64,000 bases of DNA from Arthrobacter sp. PsM3 (GCF_030433895.1 NZ_JARUXE010000023.1:1-64000); one strand, 5' to 3'. Counted from the stretch's first letter, positions 45,626-54,888 are shown. Made by a program: numbers and translations. Notes: generated from the sequence alone by a model not told the origin.

Positions 45626-47893
45626 ATGTCGGATTATCTGCCGCCCGCTCCTGACGGAACGTTGCTGCGCGTGCGTATGGACGGGCGCGAATGGAGCTTC
45701 CCGCCCGTGCGCACGATCGGGGTGGGCAGGGACCCGCGCGCGGACGTCACCCTCGACGACGAGCGCGTCAGCCGCGAGCACCTGCGCGTTTGGCACAGCG
45801 ACGGCGGCTGGTGGGTTGCCGACGAGGCCAGCCTGAACGGCACCTGGGTGGTCGGTGCGGACGCGGCGATAGACGGGCCGGTGCAGCTCCACCCTGACGG
45901 ACTCAGGCTCCGCCTTGGTGCCCTGGACGGGCCCGAGCTGTTCCTTAGCGCCGAAACGTCCCCGCAGCCAGCGACGCCGCGTGTGCTGACTATCGGGCGA
46001 GCCCGTTCGTGCGACGTCGTGGTGGACGACCCGCTTGCCTCCAGGCGCCACGCCGCAATCGAGATCGGTGAACACGCCGTCCTGCGGGACTCGGGCAGTT
46101 TCAACGGCACTTTCCTCAACGGCGAACGTGTTCACGGTGCGACGGCGCTCCATTGTGGTGACCTGATCGGGCTCGGGTCCAGCACGTTGACGTGGGACGG
46201 CGCCGAGGTGGTCATGCCGCCACCTCAGCGTCCAGTGTTCAGCGCCCGGCACCTGGAGGTCACGACCAAGAGCGGCGCCCACCTGATGGATGACGTGTCG
46301 ATCACCGTTCCGGCGGGCACACTCGTGGCGGTCATCGGGCCGTCCGGCGCCGGCAAATCGACCCTCCTCGGTGCGCTCACGGGTCTGCGCCCGGCCACTC
46401 GCGGGCGGGTCTCCTGGAACGGGCGGGACCTCTACGCCGAGTACGCCCAGCTGCGCTTCCTCGTGGGGCTGGTGCCGCAGGAGGACATCCTCCACCGACA
46501 GCTCACCGTGCGGCGCGCGCTGCAGTTCGCCGCTCAGCTGCGCCTCCCGCCGGACACAGGTGCCGCAGAACGGGACGAGCGGGTGGATCAGGTCCTTGCC
46601 GAAGTCGACCTGTCGAATCAGATCGATCAACGGATCGACTCGCTTTCCGGCGGGCAGCGAAAGCGGACCTCGATCGCGCTTGAGCTGCTCACGGCACCCC
46701 AGCTGCTGTTCCTGGACGAGCCAACTTCCGGGCTCGACCCGGGGTTGGACAAGCAGGTCATGGCCAGCCTTCGCGCCCTTGCTGACGCTGGCCGGGTCGT
46801 GCTGGTGGTCACTCACAGCGTCCTGGCCCTGGACGAATGTGATCGCGTGCTGGTCCTTGCCCGCGGTGGACGGGTTGCGTACTTCGGTCCGCCGGCGGAC
46901 GTGCTTGCCTTCTTCGGGGTGGACGATTATCCCGCGGCGTTTGCCGCACTTGAAGACCAGACATGGGTGGGGCGGTACGCCGGTTCACCGGCCAGGGAGG
47001 CCTACGTGGGGCGGACCACGTCGGTCCGGTCTCCGGTTCCGGCGGCCGATGCGCCCCCGCCGCCCCGCGCGGCCCCAGTGCGCCAGCTGGGGACCTTGAT
47101 CCGGCGCAGCCTCGCCGTCGTCGCCGCGGACCGGCTATTTGTTGTGCTTCTGGTCGGCATGCCTGTGCTGCTGGCGCTGATGGCGCACGCTTTCCCTGGC
47201 GCAGCGGGGCTGTCGGTGAGTGATGCCCAGGGCGATCTGCTGCAGGTCCAGCAGCGACTGATCGTCCTCGTGGTGGGCGCCGCGCTGATGGGTACGGCAC
47301 TCGCCATCCGCGAACTGGTGGTGGAACGGCCGATCTATGTGCGGGAACGCGCTGTCGGCCTCTCACCCGGGGCGTACCTCCTCAGCAAGGCGCTGGTCCT
47401 CGGCGGGCTGGTCGCCTGCCAGTGCGTGCTTTTCACGATGCTCGCGCTGCTTGGCCTTCCGGGACCGGACGACGCCCTCGTGCTGGGCAACGGGCTGGTG
47501 GAGGTGGCAGCGGCGGTGGCGGCGGTCGGCATCACCATGGCCGTCGCCGCGCTCGTGGTCTCGGCTGCTGCGACATCGACGGAGCAGACCATGCCCGCGC
47601 TCGTCGCCTTGGTCATGGGCCAGCTGGTCCTCTGCGGTGGGCTGTTCCAGATCGCGGGACGCGGCGGGCTTGAGCAGTTGTCCTGGCTGCTCCCGGCGCG
47701 CTTCGGCTACGCGGCGACGGCGGCCACCGTGGGACTCCAGCAACCTCCCGCACCGACGGTGGATGCGCTCTACGACCCGACCGCCGAACAATGGCTCGCC
47801 GACCTCGGGCTGCTCGGTCTCCAGTCGCTGGCGTTCTTCGCTCTGGCGGCATGGGCGCTGCACCGGTCCGTGACCCGGAACCCGTGGCGGTGA
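45626..47893 (+). CDS. FHA-FHA-ABC transporter, Rv1747-like
   Basis: From the ATG at 45626 the protein has 755 residues. Two FHA domains come first: GVGRDPRADVTLDDERVSREHLRV (about 30-55) and IGRARSCDVVVDDPLASRRHAAI (about 125-150). Then an ABC ATPase with Walker A GPSGAGKST (about 237), LSGGQRKR (about 340) and LLFLDEPTSGLD (about 360), and a six-helix ABC-2 membrane domain (about 500-755). In Mycobacterium tuberculosis Rv1747 has this layout and lies beside kinase PknF, which phosphorylates it. The gene pair here is therefore a recognised signalling unit. An earlier in-frame start lies inside the kinase gene and is rejected. Confidence 0.9.
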   Translation: MSDYLPPAPDGTLLRVRMDGREWSFPPVRTIGVGRDPRADVTLDDERVSREHLRVWHSDGGWWVADEASLNGTWVVGADAAIDGPVQLHPDGLRLRLGALDGPELFLSAETSPQPATPRVLTIGRARSCDVVVDDPLASRRHAAIEIGEHAVLRDSGSFNGTFLNGERVHGATALHCGDLIGLGSSTLTWDGAEVVMPPPQRPVFSARHLEVTTKSGAHLMDDVSITVPAGTLVAVIGPSGAGKSTLLGALTGLRPATRGRVSWNGRDLYAEYAQLRFLVGLVPQEDILHRQLTVRRALQFAAQLRLPPDTGAAERDERVDQVLAEVDLSNQIDQRIDSLSGGQRKRTSIALELLTAPQLLFLDEPTSGLDPGLDKQVMASLRALADAGRVVLVVTHSVLALDECDRVLVLARGGRVAYFGPPADVLAFFGVDDYPAAFAALEDQTWVGRYAGSPAREAYVGRTTSVRSPVPAADAPPPPRAAPVRQLGTLIRRSLAVVAADRLFVVLLVGMPVLLALMAHAFPGAAGLSVSDAQGDLLQVQQRLIVLVVGAALMGTALAIRELVVERPIYVRERAVGLSPGAYLLSKALVLGGLVACQCVLFTMLALLGLPGPDDALVLGNGLVEVAAAVAAVGITMAVAALVVSAAATSTEQTMPALVALVMGQLVLCGGLFQIAGRGGLEQLSWLLPARFGYAATAATVGLQQPPAPTVDALYDPTAEQWLADLGLLGLQSLAFFALAAWALHRSVTRNPWR

Positions 47894-47994
47894 CGTTGCG
47901 TCACGCTACAGCCGAGCCGGACCTGCCCGCCAGCTGAGGGTTCCGTATGTGCGGCCTTGTCTGGCGCCCGGGTATCCCGGCTGGCGGGCTCCGC

Positions 47995-48129
47995 TCAGCG
48001 CTTCTTGATGTGGGCGACCGGGTCCGTGTGCGTTTCCGCGACGTTCTTGGACTTCTTCTCGGCCCGTTTTTCCTTGATGGTTTTCACCGGTTTTTTGGCC
48101 ATGCTCCGGTGCGGCGTTTTGTCAGGCAT
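47995..48129 (-). CDS. Small Lys-rich protein
   Basis: ATG 48129 with GAGGGAG upstream opens a 44-residue frame (MPDKTPHRSMAKKPVKTIKEKRAEKK, ending HIKKR). It is highly basic and Lys-rich, similar to small proteins of actinobacteria often left unannotated. Function unknown; nucleic acid binding is plausible. Confidence 0.65.
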   Translation of the reverse strand: MPDKTPHRSMAKKPVKTIKEKRAEKKSKNVAETHTDPVAHIKKR

Positions 48130-48178
48130 GTCGGCGCTCCCTCACAGCAGGGGCCGGGATGGCCCCCGTGATATTACG

Positions 48179-48550
48179 TTACGCCCCGGGTACCGCAACG
48201 TCCACGATGCCGACGAAGCGGCTGCCCACGCCCTCGTACTCGCTGCGGACCAGTCCGGCGGCCACACCGGGCATTTCGTACGGAGGGTGGTGGGCGCAGC
48301 ACACGTAGGTGAACTCAGGCCACCACTTCTTCGGCCGGGCTGCCTCGGAGAACCCGCAGACCGCGCACGTCAGTTGCACCCAGACGGGGCGCTTGCCGGT
48401 GCGGTTGGCCTTGGACTGCACGAGCCAGGCCGGCGGGTTGTCCAGGAGGTCGCCGAGCTCGGCGTCGCTCAGCCGGGGCGGGATACCGTGACGGTGGGCC
48501 ATTTCCAGCGGAATGTCGAGGACCTGGGCTGCTTCACGTCGGGTAACCAT
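48179..48550 (-). CDS. Conserved hypothetical with zinc-binding Cys
   Basis: The 123-residue protein starts MVTRREAAQVLDIPLEMAHRHGIPPRLSDAEL and has CAVCGFSEAARPKKWWPEFTYVCCAHHPPY, a CxxC...CCAHH pattern that probably binds zinc. No membrane segments. Function unknown. Confidence 0.7.
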   Translation of the reverse strand: MVTRREAAQVLDIPLEMAHRHGIPPRLSDAELGDLLDNPPAWLVQSKANRTGKRPVWVQLTCAVCGFSEAARPKKWWPEFTYVCCAHHPPYEMPGVAAGLVRSEYEGVGSRFVGIVDVAVPGA

Positions 48551-48612
48551 CCTTCAACGATACGGGATGGGACGGTCCCGTAACCCCCGCCAGGGCGCCG
48601 GAGTAAGGCTCG

Positions 48613-49185
48613 TCACAGCCCTGTGAGAGCCAGGCCGAGCGCCGCCGCGGCCAGGCCGGCGACCAGGTTCGCGGCAATGCTCAGTGCGGCGGCGCGGTAG
48701 CGCGTCTCGCTCACCAGCCGCACCGTGGCCGTGGTCCAGGAACTGAAGGTGGTGAGGCCGCCGGCGAGCCCGGCCGAGCGGCCGGACTGCCACTCGGCCC
48801 CGAGCCCCAGCTGTCCCGTGATCCCCCGGGCGGCGCCGGGGATGAACGAGCCCGCCGCGTTGACGGTGAGGGTCGCCCAGGGCCAGTGCGGATGGCGCCC
48901 CGGATGGTGCTCAAACCAGGAAGGGCCGAAAAAATTTGTGAAGGAACCCAGCAGTCCGGGGCCGAGCCCGGCCCGCAGCCAGAAGGCGGTCTTCGGCCGC
49001 GCGATCCAGACCGTGGTGAGGGCCGCCAGGATAAAGCTGCCCACGACGTTGATCACCAGGGTGGTCCAGGGGATCGTGCCGGCTGCCTCGGGCAACACCA
49101 GTCCGGCACCGTAGCGCAGCTCCGTTCCGATCAGGCCGCCGACGGCGACGGCCGCCCAAGCACGCCGGCCATTAGCTCCGCTCAA
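48613..49185 (-). CDS. crcB: Fluoride channel, CrcB/Fluc-like, enlarged
   Basis: The 190-residue membrane protein has the CrcB signatures GGLIGTELRYG, TLVINVVGSFI and GLAGGLTTFSSW, but CrcB proteins are usually about 125 residues. A second TM2/TM3-like unit is inserted (TLTVNAAGSFIPGAARG, then GLAGGLTTFSSW), matching the earlier PWTTLVINVVGSFI / GPGLLGSFTNFF. It overlaps the MntR-type gene by 14 bases and ends the manganese operon. It should export fluoride if it folds as a dimer. Confidence 0.78.
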   Translation of the reverse strand: MSGANGRRAWAAVAVGGLIGTELRYGAGLVLPEAAGTIPWTTLVINVVGSFILAALTTVWIARPKTAFWLRAGLGPGLLGSFTNFFGPSWFEHHPGRHPHWPWATLTVNAAGSFIPGAARGITGQLGLGAEWQSGRSAGLAGGLTTFSSWTTATVRLVSETRYRAAALSIAANLVAGLAAAALGLALTGL

Positions 49186-49885
49186 GGCTGCAGCCAGGAT
49201 GGGCGCTCTCGCTGTGGACCCAGAGGGCCGACGCGACCTCCTCGGCGAGGTCGACTTCCTGCCGGGTCCCGCCGGAGCCGATGCGCACCACCAGGGCGCC
49301 GCCGAAAGGCTTCCGGCCCAGAACCTCGACGTCCGCGTCCAGCGCGATCTCCTCGGCGGAAAGGTAGCGCAGCAGCTCGGGGTTTTCGTCGCTGATCCGG
49401 GTGATCCGTCCGGTGTGCCCGTCGTCGAGCTCGCTCATCCGGCGGGCGGCGGGCACCAGCACGGAGCCGTCGGCAGAGGGGATCGGATCGCCGTGCGGGT
49501 CCCGCACCGGGTTCCCGAGCTTGGCGGCCATCCGTTCGATGAACGTGTCCGAGACGGCGTGTTCCAGGAGTTCGGCTTCGTCGTGGACCTCGTCCCAGCG
49601 GTAGCCCAGCTCCCGGACGAGGAAAGTCTCAAGGAGCCGGTGCCGCCGGACCATGGACAGGGCCAGCCGGACGCCGTCGGCCGTGAGCGTGATGGCGCTG
49701 TAGGGCTGGTGGTCCACGAGGCCCTGGTCCTTGAGCTTGCGGACCATTTCGGAGACCGAGGAGTTGGCCACGCCGAGGCGTTGGGCCAGCTGGGTGGAGG
49801 TGATGGGCTTGTCCTGCCACTCCGTGAAGGAGTAGATGACCTTGACGTAGTCCTCGATCGAGGAGGAGGGCAGACTGGTCTTCAC
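49172..49885 (-). CDS. MntR/DtxR-family metal-dependent regulator
   Basis: The 237-residue protein has a winged-helix DNA-binding domain (TSTQLAQRLGVANSSVSEMVRKLKDQGLVDHQPYSAITLT) and a DtxR-type dimer and metal-binding domain (EVHDEAELLEHAVSDTFIERM; NPVRDPHGDPIP), then a C-terminal SH3-like FeoA domain. Its placement after mntH points to manganese control (MntR), though an iron regulator (IdeR type) is possible. Downstream of mntH by ten bases. Confidence 0.85.
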   Translation of the reverse strand: MKTSLPSSSIEDYVKVIYSFTEWQDKPITSTQLAQRLGVANSSVSEMVRKLKDQGLVDHQPYSAITLTADGVRLALSMVRRHRLLETFLVRELGYRWDEVHDEAELLEHAVSDTFIERMAAKLGNPVRDPHGDPIPSADGSVLVPAARRMSELDDGHTGRITRISDENPELLRYLSAEEIALDADVEVLGRKPFGGALVVRIGSGGTRQEVDLAEEVASALWVHSESAHPGCSLERS

Positions 49886-49895
49886 AGCCCCCAGC

Positions 49896-51188
49896 CTACC
49901 GTCCGGCGGCGCCGGAGAACGTCAGCCACAGCAGGACCAGGTTCAGCGCCACGACCAGGATCACGCTGATGACGGCGGCAATACGGAGGGCCATCCCGTC
50001 GGCGAAGCGGCCCATCAGGGCCTTGTTGCTTGTCAGTACCACCAGCGGGACCAGGACGAAGGGGATGCCGAAGCTCAGGACGACCTGGCTGAGGATAAGC
50101 CCCCAGGTGGGGTCGAAGCCGACGCTCAGCAGCACAACGGCCGGGATCAGGGTGACGACGCGTCGCGTCATCAGCGGGATCCGGATCTTGAGCAGGCCCT
50201 GCATGATGGATCCGCCGGCGTAGCAGCCCACGGACGTTGAGGCCAGGCCGGAAGCAAGCAGTCCCACGGCGAAGATGACGCCGACGACTGGGCCGAGGTT
50301 GTTTGTGATCGCGGCATGAGCGCCCTCGATGGTGTCCGTCCCCTGCTCGCCGCCCAGGGTCGAGGCGGCCAGCAGCAGCATGCCGATATTCACAATGCCG
50401 GCGATGGCGAGGGCCGCGACGACGTCCCAGCGGGTCGCCCTCACGAGGCGGGCCATGGCCGGCGCGGGAACGTGCAGATGCGGGTTCGGGCGGTGCCGGT
50501 CCCTGGACAGGGCCGAGTGGACGTAGATGGCGTGCGGCATCACTGTGGCGCCCAGCATGCTGGCGGCCAGCAGTACAGTGTCCGGGCCCTGGAACCCGGG
50601 AATCAGTCCGGCCGCGACGCCCGCGGGATCGGGCGGGCTGATGAACAGGCCGGCCAGGAATCCGATCGTGATGATGGCCAGCAGGAACATGATGATGAAC
50701 TCGAAGGGCCGCTGGCGGTTCCTGGCCTGCACCGCCAGCAGGAGCATGGAGACGCCGCCGACGATCAGTGCGCCGAGGGGGAGGGGCAGCCCGAAGAGAA
50801 GGTAGAGCGCGATCGCGCCGCCGACCACCTCGGCCAGGTCGGTGGCGGCCGCCACGATCTCGGCCTGGACCCAGAACGCCCGGCGCCAGAACGGCTTGAG
50901 CCGTTCGCCGAGGATCTCCGGCAGGCTTTTTCCGGTGACGATCCCAAGCTTGGCGGACTGGTACTGGACCAGCACGGCCATGATGTTGGCAGCCACCAGC
51001 ACCCAGACCAGCAGGTAGCCGTACTGCGCGCCGGCCGTGAGGTTTGCCGCGACGTTGCCGGGGTCCACGTAGGCGATCGCGGCGACGAACGCCGGGCCCA
51101 GCAGGCCGATCATGGCGCGGCGGCCACCGGGTGTCCGCCGGACGGCTGCGTCCGGCGCCGGCGGTTCGTGGCCTGTTACGTCCAGCAC
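49896..51188 (-). CDS. mntH: Nramp-type manganese/divalent metal transporter
   Basis: The 430-residue protein has 11 or so membrane helices and the Nramp signatures: GPAFVAAIAYVDPGNVAANLTAGAQYGY in helix 1 (the DPGN metal site) and MPHAIYVHSAL in helix 6 (the MPH site). It imports Mn(II) with proton coupling. The start is a GTG with a GGGGAG site. It is the first gene of the unit, with a palindromic operator upstream. Confidence 0.92.
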   Translation of the reverse strand: MLDVTGHEPPAPDAAVRRTPGGRRAMIGLLGPAFVAAIAYVDPGNVAANLTAGAQYGYLLVWVLVAANIMAVLVQYQSAKLGIVTGKSLPEILGERLKPFWRRAFWVQAEIVAAATDLAEVVGGAIALYLLFGLPLPLGALIVGGVSMLLLAVQARNRQRPFEFIIMFLLAIITIGFLAGLFISPPDPAGVAAGLIPGFQGPDTVLLAASMLGATVMPHAIYVHSALSRDRHRPNPHLHVPAPAMARLVRATRWDVVAALAIAGIVNIGMLLLAASTLGGEQGTDTIEGAHAAITNNLGPVVGVIFAVGLLASGLASTSVGCYAGGSIMQGLLKIRIPLMTRRVVTLIPAVVLLSVGFDPTWGLILSQVVLSFGIPFVLVPLVVLTSNKALMGRFADGMALRIAAVISVILVVALNLVLLWLTFSGAAGR

Positions 51189-51274
51189 GGTGGGCTCCCC
51201 TGGGGTTGGCGCGTCGACGTCGACGTCGACGCCGCCGGTGGCGGCTGGTTCACGCCGGCACCGGAGTATTCAAT

Positions 51275-51297
51275 TGCCTACAAATAATTATTAGGCA
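51275..51297 (-). promoter_or_regulatory. Candidate MntR operator upstream of mntH
   Basis: TGCCTA (51275) and TAGGCA (51292) form an inverted repeat with an 11-base AT-rich centre (CAAATAATTAT). It is the only AT-rich stretch in the area and lies about 90 bases before the mntH start. Confidence 0.6.
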
Positions 51298-51378
51298 TAC
51301 CGAAACCATAAGCCAACGTGTTGTTCCGGGCAACGTCGAGGGGTATGGCCGGCGGTCGCCCAGGCGGGCCTGCCGGTC

Positions 51379-52155
51379 TCAGGCCAGGACGGCCCGCCAG
51401 CTCTGTGTCAGGTAGGGGAGCGGGAGGACGTCGTCGGGGCTGTGGCCCAGATGCTCGTGCAGGTACCAGTCGAGGTTGCCCAGCACCTTGGCCCGGGTCC
51501 CCTCACCGGCTGCCAGGTAATAGCTGCGGGACTTGGTGAGCGCCAGGATGTCCCCGGTGCGCACCGGGTCTTCCCAACGGGTGAGGTGGCTCTCCAGTCC
51601 CGTGAATTCCGGACCCAGCGGCGGTTTGAAGTGCGCCTTGTGCACATCGCCGGCATGCATGATGCGCGAGAGCCGGTGCACCCAAGGGACGGACGTGTCC
51701 AGCTGGTTCCAGACCAGCCCCAGGACGCCGTGGGGGCGCAGGATCCTGGCGATCTCCGTGCTGGCCGCGAGGGGGTCGCACCAATGCCAGGCCTGCGCGA
51801 CGGTGACGACGTCGAACGCCGCGGCGGGCAGCCCGGTGTGCTCAGCGGTGCCCTCCACGGCGGTGACGTTCGGGAGCGTCCTGCGCAGCTGGTCCAGCAT
51901 GTCGGCGGAGGGGTCCACCGCCACTGTGTGCAGGCCGCGGGCGACCAGCAGCGCCGTGAACTTCCCGGTTCCGGCGCCGACGTCCGCGGCGTCCCTGGCC
52001 CCGGCGGGAATCAGCCAGTCGGCCGAATCCCCGGGGTAGCCCGGGCGGACGCGTTCGTAGTGTTCCCCGCCGTCGCGGAAGCTTTGCCCCAGCTCCTGGC
52101 GCCGCTCGTGATGCAGTTTGGGGCCACTGTGCAGTTTTGGTCCGCCGCGTGCCAC
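51379..52155 (-). CDS. Class I SAM-dependent methyltransferase
   Basis: The 258-residue protein has motif I ADVGAGTGKFTALLV, then AVDPSADMLDQLR, and EGTAEHTGLPAAAFDVVTVAQAWHWCDPLAASTEIARIL, typical of the Methyltransf_11 type. The N-terminal HERRQELGQSFRDGGEHYERVRPGYP block is shared with many small-molecule methyltransferases. Substrate unknown. Confidence 0.85.
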   Translation of the reverse strand: MARGGPKLHSGPKLHHERRQELGQSFRDGGEHYERVRPGYPGDSADWLIPAGARDAADVGAGTGKFTALLVARGLHTVAVDPSADMLDQLRRTLPNVTAVEGTAEHTGLPAAAFDVVTVAQAWHWCDPLAASTEIARILRPHGVLGLVWNQLDTSVPWVHRLSRIMHAGDVHKAHFKPPLGPEFTGLESHLTRWEDPVRTGDILALTKSRSYYLAAGEGTRAKVLGNLDWYLHEHLGHSPDDVLPLPYLTQSWRAVLA

Positions 52156-52250
52156 GTGCGATCTCCTTCGACAGGTCCGGGTGGGTACCTTTCGAATTTA
52201 CCGCACGCGGGACGCGGCGTCCCTGTCCGGAGGGGTCCTCCGCCGGGGCG

Positions 52251-53717
52251 CTAGTCCAGCGTGCAGGGGGCCGCGCCGGCGGTGCCCGGTGTGTTGGGGG
52301 CCCAGTGCGGGTAGCTGCGGGTGTCGTTGGACGGCACCCAGCGTCCGGCGTCCACCACGTAGTCCCAGCCGAGGCCGGACCGGAGCAGTTCCTGGATGCC
52401 GGCGAGCAACCGCTCGGCGTCCTCCAGCCGGGACCCCAGGCCGAAGCTGGCCCGCAGTGATCCGGAGGGCAGACCGAGCCGCCGGAGCAGGGGATGTGCG
52501 CAGAACCGGCCGTCGCGCAGCCCGATGCCGTGTTCAGCGGACAGGTAGGCCGCCACCAGGCCCGCGTCGTAGCCTTCCAGCGAGAAGTTCACGACGCCGA
52601 TGGTCCCCGTGCCCGTCCCCGTGTCCGGTACGGCTCCTGCGGGCGCATCGAACGAGGCGCTGTCGGAGAAGATCTGGTGGACGGTGACGCCGTCGATGCC
52701 GGCGAGTCCCTCGACGAGGAAGGACCGGATGGCGTTTTCGTGCGCGTGCCACTCCTCCACGTCCAGCCCGGCGATCACCTGCGCGGCGCGGGCCAGGGCG
52801 GCGGCGCCCAGGACATTCGGGGAACCGCCCTCGTGCCGTGCCGGGCCGGTGGTCCAGCTGACGGCATCGATCCGGGCGTCCTGTACCGCTCCGCCGCCGG
52901 CCAGGTGCGGCGTGCCGGCGTCGAGCCAGTCGGAACGGCCGATCAGCACACCGGCGCCAAACGGGGCGTAAAGCTTGTGCCCGGAAAAGGCGAGATAGTC
53001 GACGTCGTCCGCGGCGATGTCGATCCGCCGGTGCGGCGCCAGCTGTGCGGCGTCGACGACGATCCGGGCGCCGTATTCGTGGGCGAGGGCGGCCAGCGTC
53101 CGAATCGGCAGGACCTCCCCGGTGACGTTGGAGGCGCCGGTAACGGCGAGCAGGCTGATGCCGCCAAAGGCGAGTTCCCCGCGGAGCAGTTCCAGCGTGG
53201 CCGCGAGGGTGGGGTCAGCGATGACGGTGCGGTGCGGCACGCCCTGCCACGGCAGGAGGTTGGCGTGGTGCTCGATGTCAAGATAGAGCACCTCGCCGGT
53301 GTGCACGCCGTCGACGACGGGCAGGCAGCCGGCCAGCAGGTTCAGGGAATCGGTGGTGTTCCGGGTGAAGATCACCGAATCGTCCGCCCGGCCGCCCACG
53401 AAACCGCGGACAATGCTGCGGGCGTTCTCGTAGACCGAGGTGCTGATCTGGGAGGCATAACCGGCGCCGCGGTGGACACTGGCGTAGAACGGCAGGATCT
53501 CGTTGAGGTAGGCCGAGACCACGGACAGGGCAGGGGCGGAGGCTCCGTAGTCCAGGTTGGCGTAGCGGACGCTGCCGCCCTGGATCAGCGGTGCCTGGAT
53601 CTCGGCGCCGGACACGGCGGCCAGGGGCCGGCTGGCGACGGCGAACCTCTCCTCGGGAAGGGCGCGGCCGGCGCCGGCCTGGCGTCCGGAAGTGGCAGTA
53701 AAAGTGGCAGTCGTCAT
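52251..53717 (-). CDS. PLP-dependent class V aminotransferase / cysteine-desulfurase-like
   Basis: From ATG 53717 the enzyme has 488 residues. The PLP lysine is in FSGHKLYAPFGAGVL, with DAAQLAPHRRIDI and NLDYGASAPALS typical of class V. The gene is preceded by a SAM-IV-type riboswitch, so it should act in sulfur metabolism, as a cysteine desulfurase or related lyase. It may also be a Met/SAM-cycle enzyme. A longer upstream frame lies inside the riboswitch and is rejected. Confidence 0.85.
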   Translation of the reverse strand: MTTATFTATSGRQAGAGRALPEERFAVASRPLAAVSGAEIQAPLIQGGSVRYANLDYGASAPALSVVSAYLNEILPFYASVHRGAGYASQISTSVYENARSIVRGFVGGRADDSVIFTRNTTDSLNLLAGCLPVVDGVHTGEVLYLDIEHHANLLPWQGVPHRTVIADPTLAATLELLRGELAFGGISLLAVTGASNVTGEVLPIRTLAALAHEYGARIVVDAAQLAPHRRIDIAADDVDYLAFSGHKLYAPFGAGVLIGRSDWLDAGTPHLAGGGAVQDARIDAVSWTTGPARHEGGSPNVLGAAALARAAQVIAGLDVEEWHAHENAIRSFLVEGLAGIDGVTVHQIFSDSASFDAPAGAVPDTGTGTGTIGVVNFSLEGYDAGLVAAYLSAEHGIGLRDGRFCAHPLLRRLGLPSGSLRASFGLGSRLEDAERLLAGIQELLRSGLGWDYVVDAGRWVPSNDTRSYPHWAPNTPGTAGAAPCTLD

Positions 53718-53761
53718 AGGACCTCGCTCGAAAAGGACCCCACACACCGGGGATCCGCGCT

Positions 53762-53866
53762 TGCCGGGTCCGTTCCGGACCGGCCAGGTCGTCACCCGGG
53801 GCACCCCACCGCGAATGGAGGGTTGCCGGCCAGCAAACCGGGGTTTAGCGCTGGCACTCGTGACCT
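53762..53866 (-). promoter_or_regulatory. SAM-IV / SAM-I-IV riboswitch
   Basis: On the minus strand the leader reads GGTCACGAGTGCCAGCGC, then a C-rich GGTTTGCTGGCCGGCAACCCTCC, then GGTGGGGTGCCCCGGG and TGACGACC. The first and last parts pair to close the P1 helix, and the GGCAACCCTCC core is that of SAM-I/IV type riboswitches of actinobacteria. A hairpin GGTCC-GGAAC-GGACC follows. About 50 bases separate it from the ATG, so control is likely translational or by attenuation. Confidence 0.8.
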
Positions 53867-53973
53867 GCTTCGAGCCTAGGACATCTGCGCGGGAGCGGAA
53901 AAGGGGAGGGCCTTTTATGAAGCGCTTTGTTACGGGACGCGCCGCGGGGTGCGACCGAGGCCGCCGGAAGTGT

Positions 53974-54786
53974 CTACAGCAGGTCGTCCAGCCCCGGATT
54001 GAGTCGCTTGAGGACCTCCGAGTGCAGGATGGAGTTAGTGGCAAGGGCGTTGCCGCCGAAGGGTCCGTCTTCGCCTTCGAGGGAGGTGAAGCGTCCGCCG
54101 GCCTCGGTGACGATCGGGACCAGCGCGGCCATGTCGTAGAGGTTCAGTTCCGGCTCGCAGGCGATGTCGACGGCGCCTTCGGCCACGAGGCAGTAGGACC
54201 AGAAGTCGCCGTAGGCGCGGGTGCGCCAGACGTCCTCGGTGAGGCCCAGGAACTCGTCGAGGTTGCCGCGCTGCTTCCAGCCGCCCAGGCTGGAGTAGGA
54301 CAGCGAGGCGTCCGATAGCTTAGAAACATTGGAGACCCTCAGCCGGGTGGCGGCCGCCAGCGACCGGCCCATATATGCCCCGGCGCCCTTCGCGGCCCAC
54401 CAGCGCTTCCCGAGTGCCGGGGCGCTCACGACGCCGACGACCGGCTCGCCTTCGTCGACGAGGGCGATCAGGGTGGCCCAGACGGGGACGCCGCGGACGA
54501 AGTTCTTGGTCCCGTCGATCGGGTCGATGATCCAGCGGCGGGAGCCGTGGCCGGAACTGCCAAACTCCTCGCCGAGTACGGCGTCGCGCGGACGGGAGCG
54601 GGAGAGCTGGCCGCGGATGGCTTCCTCGGCCGACTTGTCCGCGTCCGTCACCGGCGTGAGGTCCGGCTTCGTCTCGATCCGAAGATCGAGCGCCTTGAAG
54701 CGGCTCATGGTCTGCGAATCTACGGAATCTGCCAGTACATGGGCAAGGCGCAGGTCATCGTTGTAGCTCGAAGCTGGTTGACTCAT
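53974..54786 (-). CDS. hisN: Histidinol-phosphatase, inositol-monophosphatase family
   Basis: The 270-residue protein shows the IMPase fold: [34 protein letters not shown] and the late [19 protein letters not shown], with metal ligands Glu, Asp (DPIDGT) and Asp. HisN hydrolyses histidinol phosphate in histidine biosynthesis in actinobacteria. Its proximity to rsgA and aroA is common in Arthrobacter relatives. Confidence 0.88.
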   Translation of the reverse strand: MSQPASSYNDDLRLAHVLADSVDSQTMSRFKALDLRIETKPDLTPVTDADKSAEEAIRGQLSRSRPRDAVLGEEFGSSGHGSRRWIIDPIDGTKNFVRGVPVWATLIALVDEGEPVVGVVSAPALGKRWWAAKGAGAYMGRSLAAATRLRVSNVSKLSDASLSYSSLGGWKQRGNLDEFLGLTEDVWRTRAYGDFWSYCLVAEGAVDIACEPELNLYDMAALVPIVTEAGGRFTSLEGEDGPFGGNALATNSILHSEVLKRLNPGLDDLL

Positions 54787-54888
54787 GGTTCCAAACTACC
54801 GCCAAAGCGGTCGGCGGGTCGGGAGGCCGCGATGCTGCGCCGCCGGAGGCCGCCCGAAGCACGGCAATCGCCGGTCCGGACGGCAGGG

